A program made the translations under genes and the position numbers. Below, one piece after another: positions 43,589-50,611 of a stretch of DNA of 64,000 nt (position 1 is its first letter; each line of letters begins with the position of its first letter). Under the pieces are notes generated by a model, which searched no databases, was not told where the DNA came from, and saw only the letters and a program-made list of their open reading frames with translations. This DNA is from Oceanicaulis sp. (GTDB lineage: Bacteria; Pseudomonadota; Alphaproteobacteria; Caulobacterales; Maricaulaceae), in contig JAFIEB010000112.1 of assembly GCA_020832735.1 (NCBI GenBank), positions 1-64,000 on the forward strand, given 5' to 3'.

Positions 43589-45066
43589 GGCAGATATGTC
43601 CGCTCTGCAATCAGCGTCGCCCAGCCCAGAGGGCTGAGCTCGAACCCGGCGAACAGGCCCGCGCCCAGCGCCGCGGCGGCGGTGAAGGCGCCGGGCAGGA
43701 TCAGCATCCAGGTCCGGGTGGCCGCGAGCGCCTCAGGGCTTGGCAGCCCGCCGCCGGAGGGCTTCAGCCAGGCGCGGTAGATCAGCGGCAGGAAGTAGGC
43801 GGCGTTGAGCAGGCTTGAAGCGGCCAGCACCGCGATCACCCAGCTGGCGCCGGACTGATAAGCGCCGATGGCCAGATACCATTTGGACACGAAGCCTGCG
43901 ACCGGCGGCGCGCCGATCATGCCCAGCGCTGCAATGGTGAAGGCGGTCATGGTGATCGGCATGCGCCGGCCGATCCCGTCCATCTGATCGACCTGTGAAA
44001 TGCCTGCGCGCTCGGCCAGAATGCCTGCGCCGAAGAACAGCGTGATCTTCATCAGGCCCTGGTGCACCAGATGGACCAGCCCACCGATCACGGCGAAGGG
44101 TCCAGCGAGGCTCGCCCCCAGCACGATGTAGCTGATCTGGCTGACCGTGGAGTAGGCCAGACGTTTCTTGATGTCGCTCTGGCGCAGGGCCTGCAGCGAA
44201 CCGTAGACGATGGTCACAGAGGCCAGGATGGCGAGCGGTATGCCCAGGCCGAGCATGGCCACCGCTTCGATGCCGTAGACATCATAGATCACCCGCACCA
44301 CGCCGAACGCGCCCGCCTTCACCACCGCCACCGCATGGAGCAGCGCGCTCACCGGCGCAGGCGCGGCCATGGCGGCCGGCAGCCAGGCATGAAGCGGTAT
44401 CAGCGCCGCCTTGGCGCCCAGCCCGCCGATCAGCAGGACGAAGATGAGGCTCTGATCAAGCGTGTTGAAGCCTGACAGATCCGCGCCGGCCACGAACTCC
44501 ACCGGTCCGGCCCCGCTCTCCAGCCACACAATCCCGGCCAGCAGGGCGGCGCTGCCCGCCAGCGTGTAGGCCAGATAGGTGCGCCCGGCCGCCATGGCTT
44601 TGGCCGTGCCGGTGTGAACCACCAGCGGCCAGGTCGCCAGGGTCAGCAATTCGTAGAAGATGAAAAAGGTGATCAGCGAGCCGGACATGGCGATGCCGCT
44701 CACAGAGACGACGCACAGATTGAAGAACAGGAAGAAGCGCGCCTGATGCTTGGTGCCGGACAGATAGGCGATGGCGTAAACCGTGGTGGCCAGCCACAGC
44801 ACCGCCGACAGCGTAATGAACAACAGGGCCAGCGCATCCAGCCGCAGGATCATGTCCAGGCCGGGCACGAAGGCGACGCGCCATTCATATTCCGTCCCCG
44901 CCGCAACCCCGGCCAGCGCAAAGGCGACAACGCCCAGCTTGAACACGGCGAAGGCGATGTTGACGCCATTGCGCCAGATCGCGCGGCCGGGCAGCACCGC
45001 GCTGGCCAGGGCGGGAATGAGCGCGGCCAGGATCAGCAGCACGGGAATGAGGACAGAGGGGCTCAT
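43585..45066 (-). CDS. mrpD: Mrp-type antiporter subunit, MrpD-like (second copy)
   Basis: 493 residues. A NuoN/MrpD-type proton-translocating subunit: LAYSTVSQISYIVLGAS, HLVHQGLMKITLFFGAGI, the proton-path Lys in MKITLFF and FVSKWYLAIGAYQ. Mrp complexes exchange Na+ for H+ and support pH and sodium balance. Overlaps both neighbours by 4 bases. MrpD is a fair name, but the two neighbouring copies are similar, so which is orthologous to MrpD proper cannot be settled by eye. Confidence 0.85.
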   Translation of the reverse strand: MSPSVLIPVLLILAALIPALASAVLPGRAIWRNGVNIAFAVFKLGVVAFALAGVAAGTEYEWRVAFVPGLDMILRLDALALLFITLSAVLWLATTVYAIAYLSGTKHQARFFLFFNLCVVSVSGIAMSGSLITFFIFYELLTLATWPLVVHTGTAKAMAAGRTYLAYTLAGSAALLAGIVWLESGAGPVEFVAGADLSGFNTLDQSLIFVLLIGGLGAKAALIPLHAWLPAAMAAPAPVSALLHAVAVVKAGAFGVVRVIYDVYGIEAVAMLGLGIPLAILASVTIVYGSLQALRQSDIKKRLAYSTVSQISYIVLGASLAGPFAVIGGLVHLVHQGLMKITLFFGAGILAERAGISQVDQMDGIGRRMPITMTAFTIAALGMIGAPPVAGFVSKWYLAIGAYQSGASWVIAVLAASSLLNAAYFLPLIYRAWLKPSGGGLPSPEALAATRTWMLILPGAFTAAAALGAGLFAGFELSPLGWATLIAERTYLP

Positions 45067-46544
45067 GATCCGGGATCCGCATCCTCGAGCCCAGCTTGAC
45101 CCGCTTCGGGCAGGCCGATGACCATCAGGTCGTACGGGACCGCCGAGAACAGGCCGAGCGCCATCGCGGCCAGCCCCAATGCAAGCGGGGCGAGCGCCAG
45201 GAGGCGGTGCGGCGCGCGTGCAAGCTCAGGCGTCCCGGCGCCGGCGAACATGCGCGCCAGCGGCCGGAACAGATAGGCCGCCGCCAGAAGCCCGCCGGCC
45301 AGGATGACGGCGGCATAAGGCCACTGGCCTGACGCCAGCGCGGCGATCAGCATCAGGTATTTGGCGATGAATCCGCCGCTGGGCGGCAGGCCCATCAGGG
45401 ACACCGCGCACAAGGCGAAGGCCAGCGCAGTGACGGGCATGGCCCGGGCGAGGCCCTCGAGCCTGTCAATGCGTCCATCGCCGACGGCGTGGATCATCAG
45501 CCCGGCCGCCAGGAACAGCCCGGCCTTGGCCAGCATGTGGGCGCTGGCGTGAAACCCCATCGCCCCCCAGGCGCCCGCCGCCCAGGGCGTCGCCGCCTCG
45601 CCGCCGCCGGCCAGCGGAAACACCAGCAGGAGATAGCCCAGCTGGGCCACGGTTGAGTAGGCGATCAGGACTTTCAGACCCTGCTGGCGGAGCGCCAGCA
45701 CCGAGCCGTAGAGCACGGCGGCCGCGCCCATTACGCCGAACAGGAGCGTGACAGCCGGATCCGACAGCCCGGGCAGAGCCTCGAACCAGACGCGCAGCAG
45801 GATCACGAATGAGGCCTTCACCACGAGGGCGGAGAGCAGCGCGCTGATCGCCGGCGGCGCCGCGCCATGGGCGGGCGGCAGCCAGCCATGAAGCGGAAAG
45901 AGCGCCGTCTTCGCGATCAGTCCGGCCGAGATCAGCGCCGCGCCGGTCAGCACAGGGATGCGCGCCTCGCCCGCCCGCTCGCCGATCAGGGTGATGTCGA
46001 GCGTGCCTACCGATGCAAAGATCAGCACCACGCCGAGCAGATAGGCGAGTGATCCGGCAAGCGCGATCATCAGGTATCGCATCGCCGCGCGGCGCGACCC
46101 GAAAGCCGCGAGCGCGACGGCGGTCAGCGACAGGAGCTCTATCGCCACATAGAGATTGAACAGATCGCGGCTGACGAGGACCGCGTTGAGGGCCGCCCAA
46201 AGCCCGTAGAACAGCGGCCAGAACGTGTAGCTGCGGGTGGTTTCGCGATCTGTGCGGCCATATGCGCCGAGCGCATAGAGCCCGGTGATCCCGGCGGTGA
46301 TGGCGCTGGCCAGCAGCAGAGCCGCAGAGAGCCCGTCAGCCTCCAACGCGATGCCGAGCGGGACGGGCCATCCCCCCAGCGGCCCGCCCCGGCCGCCTTC
46401 AAAGACACTGATCGCCAGCCATGCAGACAACCCGGTCATGAGCGGGGCGCACAGCCAGATCAGGCGCGGCGCCCGGCGCCCGGCGGCGAGGCTGGCCAGC
46501 ATGAATACAAGAGGCAGGGCGACGAGCGCGAACAGCAGGGTCAC
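45063..46544 (-). CDS. Mrp-type antiporter subunit, MrpD/NuoN-like (first copy)
   Basis: 493 residues with about 14 membrane helices. Blocks: IAYSTVAQLGYLLLVF, HASAHMLAKAGLFLAAGLMI and GGFIAKYLMLIAAL. It follows mrpC. Together with the next two genes it gives three MrpD-like membrane subunits, whereas the standard Mrp operon has one large MrpA and one MrpD. The missing MrpA N-terminal part may be supplied by one of these copies. Overlaps neighbours by 4 bases. Confidence 0.85.
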   Translation of the reverse strand: MTLLFALVALPLVFMLASLAAGRRAPRLIWLCAPLMTGLSAWLAISVFEGGRGGPLGGWPVPLGIALEADGLSAALLLASAITAGITGLYALGAYGRTDRETTRSYTFWPLFYGLWAALNAVLVSRDLFNLYVAIELLSLTAVALAAFGSRRAAMRYLMIALAGSLAYLLGVVLIFASVGTLDITLIGERAGEARIPVLTGAALISAGLIAKTALFPLHGWLPPAHGAAPPAISALLSALVVKASFVILLRVWFEALPGLSDPAVTLLFGVMGAAAVLYGSVLALRQQGLKVLIAYSTVAQLGYLLLVFPLAGGGEAATPWAAGAWGAMGFHASAHMLAKAGLFLAAGLMIHAVGDGRIDRLEGLARAMPVTALAFALCAVSLMGLPPSGGFIAKYLMLIAALASGQWPYAAVILAGGLLAAAYLFRPLARMFAGAGTPELARAPHRLLALAPLALGLAAMALGLFSAVPYDLMVIGLPEAGQAGLEDADPGS

Positions 46545-46879
46545 CGGTCAGACTCCCGGTCCTCGTCATCATCCCCATCATCATCCGCGTCATCGCCGCC
46601 GCTTTCGGCCAGGCGCACCGCCAGCGTGGCGGCGAAAGCGGTCAGCGCCAGCGCGACCACGATGCCGGTGATGATCAGGGCCTGGGGAACCGGATCGACC
46701 CCGCCGCCGACATAGCTCGCCCCCCCGAAGAGCAGGAAAATCCCGCTGCCGATCACATTGAAGGCGATCAGGCGGCGGATCGGAGCGCGCTGTATGATGA
46801 AGCCGTAAAACCCCAGCGCGACCAGCGCCGCGCCGGTCAGCGCGAACAGGCTTGCCCGGTCCGCCAGCAGCTCCATCAT
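46541..46879 (-). CDS. mrpC: Mrp antiporter subunit C
   Basis: 112 residues, NuoK-like with three helices (ALTGAALVALGFYGFI, then FNVIGSGIFLLFGG, and the C-terminal ALIITGIVVALALTAFAATL with a conserved Gln-Ala-Leu-Ile-x-Thr). The last 20 residues are an Asp/Glu-rich tail. I use ATG 46879, overlapping the upstream TGA (ATGA), although a much longer frame continues upstream as a shadow of the previous gene. Confidence 0.85.
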   Translation of the reverse strand: MMELLADRASLFALTGAALVALGFYGFIIQRAPIRRLIAFNVIGSGIFLLFGGASYVGGGVDPVPQALIITGIVVALALTAFAATLAVRLAESGGDDADDDGDDDEDRESDR

Positions 46880-47805
46880 GGCGCCCGCCTTGCCGGTCCG
46901 GCGATCAGCAGCGCGAGGGTCGCCGCAATGGACAGCGTCAAGGCGTATTCGATGACCAGGATCACGCTCTTGGCGTGGCCGTCCGGATAGCCCATCACGG
47001 CCCCCGCCGCCGCGCCGGCCAGTCCTGCGCCCAGAAACACCGCCGGACCGGCGATGATCATGAGGCGCAGCGGGAGGCTGTTGAGGCGCGGCTCGTCCTG
47101 CAGGCCGGACAGGACGATGAGGATCCACACAGCCGCCAGCACCGTGCCCGCCTGAAAGGCGCCGCCCGGCGCGTCCGCGCCAACCCAGACCAGATAGACC
47201 GCAACCAGCAGGCCCGCAGGCGGCAGCAGCCGGCCGAAACTCGCCATCACGCCGTCCGGCCGGGTCACGTGCCCGGGGCCGGGCACGCCGCCCCACACCC
47301 GCGTGCGCGTCAGCGACCAGACGGCGGCCAGCGCCGCTGTCAGCACCAGCGTCTCCAGCAAGGTGTCATAGGCGCGAAAGCCCAGCAGCACGGCGTTGAC
47401 CGGATTGCCCAGCTCCAGCCGGTCCTGATTGTCCACCACGGCCAGCGTCAGCCCGTCACCGCCAGGCAGGGAGATAACGGCCAGCGCGATCAGCCCGCCC
47501 AGCGCGCCCGCCCCCGCCACGGCCGCCAGCCTCAGAAAGACCGGCCGGGGCGCCTCGTCCTCCAGCCCGCCAGCATCCGCCAAGCCCTGCCAGGCTCCGA
47601 TCAGCAGCACGCCGGTGACGCCCGCCCCGATGGCCGCTTCGGCGAGCGCCACATCCACCGCCCCCAGGATCAGCCAGGCCAGCGCCAGCAGCACGCCATA
47701 GACGACGTAAAACACGATGGCGCCGAACACATTGCGCCCGGTCACAGCCAGAACCGCCGCGCCCAGGATCAGGGCGCACAGGGCCAGGTCGAAGGCATGG
47801 CTCAC
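46876..47805 (-). CDS. mrpB: Fused MbhD/MbhE-like–MrpB antiporter subunit
   Basis: 309 residues. The N-terminal part has the DUF4040/MbhD-like block (VDVALAEAAIGAGVTGVLL), usually the C-terminal end of MrpA. The middle contains the MbhE-like AYDTLLETLVLTAALAAVWSL. The C-terminal part is MrpB (LLPPAGLLVAVYLVWVGADAPGGAFQAG). So the C-terminal end of MrpA is here fused to MrpB, while MrpA's large N-terminal subunit is absent as such. Overlaps both neighbours by 4 bases. Confidence 0.85.
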   Translation of the reverse strand: MSHAFDLALCALILGAAVLAVTGRNVFGAIVFYVVYGVLLALAWLILGAVDVALAEAAIGAGVTGVLLIGAWQGLADAGGLEDEAPRPVFLRLAAVAGAGALGGLIALAVISLPGGDGLTLAVVDNQDRLELGNPVNAVLLGFRAYDTLLETLVLTAALAAVWSLTRTRVWGGVPGPGHVTRPDGVMASFGRLLPPAGLLVAVYLVWVGADAPGGAFQAGTVLAAVWILIVLSGLQDEPRLNSLPLRLMIIAGPAVFLGAGLAGAAAGAVMGYPDGHAKSVILVIEYALTLSIAATLALLIAGPARRAP

Positions 47806-48092
47806 TCGCGCCCCTCCGCCTTGAGGGCGGCCCGCGCGACGAGCTGGGCCGCCATACCGGCGGCGAACAGGGCCAGCACCCAGACCAGCGCCAGCTTGGC
47901 CGCGATCCAGCCATCGCCCCAGTGCAGAGCCGCAGCGATCACGATGAATCCGAGCCCCAGATTATCCGCCTTGGTGAGCGCATGCAGGCGTGAATGGGTG
48001 TCGGGAAAGCGCAGCAATCCGATCGTTCCGGCGAAGTAGAAGAACACGCCGAGCGCCAGCAGGGCCGCGATGATGGTCTCCATCACGCTCAT
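47802..48092 (-). CDS. mrpG: Mrp antiporter subunit G
   Basis: 96 residues, three helices. Family block TIGLLRFPDTHSRLHALTKADNLG is a clear MnhG/MrpG signature. Overlaps mrpF upstream and the mrpB fusion downstream by 4 bases each. Position and order (E-F-G-B-C) fit the antiporter operon. Confidence 0.9.
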   Translation of the reverse strand: MSVMETIIAALLALGVFFYFAGTIGLLRFPDTHSRLHALTKADNLGLGFIVIAAALHWGDGWIAAKLALVWVLALFAAGMAAQLVARAALKAEGRE

Positions 48093-48385
48093 GGCGCATC
48101 CGCTTCATCAGCTTCGGGATCGCCCGCGCCGGCAGGCGTCACGGTCTTGACGAAAGCCAGCGCCGCGAAGGCTGACAGGAGAGCCAGCACAAGCGCGACG
48201 TCCAGCATGGCCGGCTCGCTGCGCGCCGCCGCGATGAGCACAGCCATGCCCACCCCACCCGAGCCGATCAGCTGGGCGCTCATCATCCGGTCGGCGCGCG
48301 ACGGCCCGCGCCAGGCCCGGATCAGCGCGCCGGCCACCGAGAGCAAGACGCCGAGCGCGGCGAGCATGAACAGATCATCCATCAT
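48089..48385 (-). CDS. mrpF: Mrp antiporter subunit F
   Basis: About 98 residues, three helices. Recognised by AWRGPSRADRMMSAQLIGSGG, the MnhF pattern with R-G-P-x-x-x-D-R. I chose ATG 48385, where GGGGAGG lies 9 bases upstream; the ATG at 48394 is too close to that site. The start overlaps the end of mrpE by 11 bases. Confidence 0.85.
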   Translation of the reverse strand: MMDDLFMLAALGVLLSVAGALIRAWRGPSRADRMMSAQLIGSGGVGMAVLIAAARSEPAMLDVALVLALLSAFAALAFVKTVTPAGAGDPEADEADAP

Positions 48386-48893
48386 CGCGGCCATCCTCCC
48401 CGTCTTGCGAGACAGCGTCCTGGGAGAAGGCGCGTGCGAGGCGCCTTTCCTCGATCTTCAGGCGCTCTTCGGTGCGCGCAGTCACCTCCAGGCAATGAAC
48501 CTTCAGACCCGCCGCATCACACCCCGCCGAGAGCGTGCCGGGCAGAAGGCTCGTCTCCGCCCCGTAAAGCGAGCGGGCGACCCCGTCTGTCATGCGCGTC
48601 TTCACCGAGATCCAGCCCGGCCTGACGGGCAGGCCTGGATGCAGGGCCCGCCAGGCCACATCGACCCCGCCCGACACCGAGCGCAACAGGAAGCCTGGCA
48701 ACAGGGCCAGCACGCGCATCAGCCGCAATCGCCGCGGGCCGGGGGGCAAGAGGATCAGGCTCACGACCGCCGCCGCCGGAACCGCGAACAGGGCGGCGCC
48801 CAGGCCCGCAGCGCTGCCGCCGCTCAGCACGAGCCAGACCAGTGCGAACAGGGCGGCGCGCTTTGCAGCGATCAGCACGAATGGAAGGGACAC
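48375..48893 (-). CDS. mrpE: Mrp antiporter subunit E
   Basis: 172 residues. The MnhE pattern is visible as DVAWRALHPGLPVRPGWISVKTRM followed by SLLPGTLSA and an acidic end; two N-terminal helices. It is the first gene of the operon. The start is a GTG at 48893. The divergent promoter region reaches to the LapA-like gene. The acidic 20-residue tail is longer than in many homologues. Confidence 0.85.
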   Translation of the reverse strand: MSLPFVLIAAKRAALFALVWLVLSGGSAAGLGAALFAVPAAAVVSLILLPPGPRRLRLMRVLALLPGFLLRSVSGGVDVAWRALHPGLPVRPGWISVKTRMTDGVARSLYGAETSLLPGTLSAGCDAAGLKVHCLEVTARTEERLKIEERRLARAFSQDAVSQDGEDGRDDG

Positions 48894-49086
48894 AGCCGGG
48901 GCTCAACCTGTCTGATGCGGATTTAGTCAGTAAATCGAAGCGTCTGCCCGAAGGCAAATTCTGGCGCGGCCCGCCAGGTCAGCCGTGAACCATACCGGCG
49001 GATACCAACGCACGCCCGCCTCGCCCGGCTCAGGCCGGACCGCCTGCAAGATGCGCCCCTTGAGACGGGTGAGCAATGGGAGCGAT

Positions 49087-49114
49087 TTGATTTCATTGCA
49101 TCGCACAATATATT
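49087..49114 (+). promoter_or_regulatory. Predicted σ70 promoter for the LapA-like gene
   Basis: TTGATT (49087-49092) and TATATT (49109-49114), 16 bases apart, on the plus strand. It is about 60 bases upstream of GTG 49173. The −10 is part of the 10-base palindrome CAATATATTG. The spacing is one base shorter than the usual 17. Confidence 0.4.
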
Positions 49115-49172
49115 GCAAGCGCTGAGCCGCCATGATCTGGCAAATTCAACAAATGACCTAACGGAGCTTCAA

Positions 49173-49370
49173 GTGAAAATTACAATCAAACTGCTCGCCA
49201 CGCTTCTTCTTGCCATCGTCATTATTTTTGCAGTTCAGAATATGGCGCTGGTTGAGGTGCGCTTCATGGTCTGGTCATTTGAAACCAACCGCGTACTGGT
49301 CATTGTGGGGCCCTTCATCCTGGGCGCGCTGTTCGGGCCGATGGTCTATCGCGCTTTCAAGCGGCGCTGA
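49173..49370 (+). CDS. LapA-domain (DUF1049) small membrane protein
   Basis: 65 residues with two helices: LLATLLLAIVIIFAVQNMALVEVRF and then VLVIVGPFILGALFGPMVYR. These are the LapA family hallmarks (A-V-Q-N … V-x-F … W). I start at GTG 49173, because CGGAG lies about 7 bases ahead; an in-frame TTG at 49113 would add an unlikely polar extension. LapA-like proteins help lipopolysaccharide assembly. Single gene. Confidence 0.8.
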   Translation: MKITIKLLATLLLAIVIIFAVQNMALVEVRFMVWSFETNRVLVIVGPFILGALFGPMVYRAFKRR

Positions 49371-49445
49371 GGGCGGGACCCGGTTTGTCCTTCCGTGCTT
49401 TATGCTTATCCTCTTGATCAGATGAACACACAGGCGGAGACAGAC

Positions 49446-50453
49446 ATGACCAGACGCGGTGTAAGCCGGCGCCATTTGCTGGGCGGATCAGCGGCAGTGA
49501 TCGGCGCCCTTGGCGCATCGGGCGCAACGCCGCAGGCGCTGGGCGATGACCGCGCGGAACGCCCGCTGGCGGGCAAGACAATCCTGATCACCGGCTCCTC
49601 CTCCGGCTTCGGCCGGCTCGGCGCGGAGCTGTACGCCCGGCTGGGCGCGCAGGTGTTCGCCTCCATGCGCAATCTGCCGCGCCCGGAGGCCGATGAGCTC
49701 ACCGCGCTCGCCGAGACGGAGGGGCTCGCCATCGAGGTGGTCGAGATCGACGTCACCTCCGATGACAGCGTGGCGCGCGGCGTGGCGTCCGTGCTGGAGA
49801 CGACGGGCGGCGCGCTGGACGTGCTGATCAATAATGCCGGCATTGCGCTGGGTAGCCCGGTCGAGCTGCAGGACATGGAGGCGACGCGCCTCATCTTCGA
49901 GACCAACACGTTCGGCCCCCACCGTATGGCGCGCGCCGTGCTTCCGGCCATGCGGGCTGCGGGCCACGGCCTGATCGTGCAGATCTCGTCACAGCTTGGC
50001 CGGGTCATCGCGCCGGGCCTGGGGCATTATTCGCCGGTCAAGTTTGCGCTGGAGGCCATGAGTGAGGCGATGGCCTATGAGCTGGTCCCGCACGGCATTG
50101 ACGTGACGATCATTCAGCCCGGCGGCTATCCCACGCAGATATGGGAGAATGCCGGCAGGCTGGGCGCGGCGCTGCGCGACCGCACGCCGGAAGATCAGCT
50201 GGAAGCCTATCCCGAGCTAACCGCCGGCATGGGCGAGGTGCGCGGCGGGGGCGGGAGCACCGATCCGATGGATGTCCCGAACGCCATCGCGGAGATCATC
50301 GCCAGCCCGCGCGGCACACGGCCCCTGCGCCTCGCCGTGCATCCCGGCGCCCGGCCCCAGCTGGGCATCAACGAGGCCAGCCGCGAGGCGCAACTGGCCT
50401 GGCTGGGCGCCTCGCCCCTGGGCCCCTGGATCAGGGACGTGCTCGAACGCTGA
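49446..50453 (+). CDS. Tat-exported short-chain dehydrogenase/reductase
   Basis: About 335 residues. The N-terminus (MTRRGVSRRHLLGGSAAVIG) fits a twin-arginine signal. The SDR core follows: ILITGSSSGFGRLG binds NAD(P), LDVLINNAGIALGS, and the catalytic Tyr/Lys are in HYSPVKFALE with Ser in QISSQLG. The cofactor would have to be folded in before Tat export, so the protein is presumably periplasmic. Substrate unknown. GGAGA ahead supports ATG 49446 over the in-frame ATG at 49422. Confidence 0.82.
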   Translation: MTRRGVSRRHLLGGSAAVIGALGASGATPQALGDDRAERPLAGKTILITGSSSGFGRLGAELYARLGAQVFASMRNLPRPEADELTALAETEGLAIEVVEIDVTSDDSVARGVASVLETTGGALDVLINNAGIALGSPVELQDMEATRLIFETNTFGPHRMARAVLPAMRAAGHGLIVQISSQLGRVIAPGLGHYSPVKFALEAMSEAMAYELVPHGIDVTIIQPGGYPTQIWENAGRLGAALRDRTPEDQLEAYPELTAGMGEVRGGGGSTDPMDVPNAIAEIIASPRGTRPLRLAVHPGARPQLGINEASREAQLAWLGASPLGPWIRDVLER

Positions 50454-50611
50454 TCCAGAACGTCCCGCAACCACCCGCCTGCGCCGCATGCACCGCGCAA
50501 CCGGCGCGCTTGTAGGTAGTTAGGCCGCGTTGGGCCTTCACAGTCTCCTGGCATGAATGCAGGCATCAACGCCGTAGCTGAAGAAGCGCAGTCAGGTCAG
50601 CCGGGTTAGGC

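Noticed and set aside
48927..49133. Minus-strand 68-codon frame before mrpE
   Set aside because: No ribosome site or family similarity, and it runs through the predicted promoter of the LapA-like gene.
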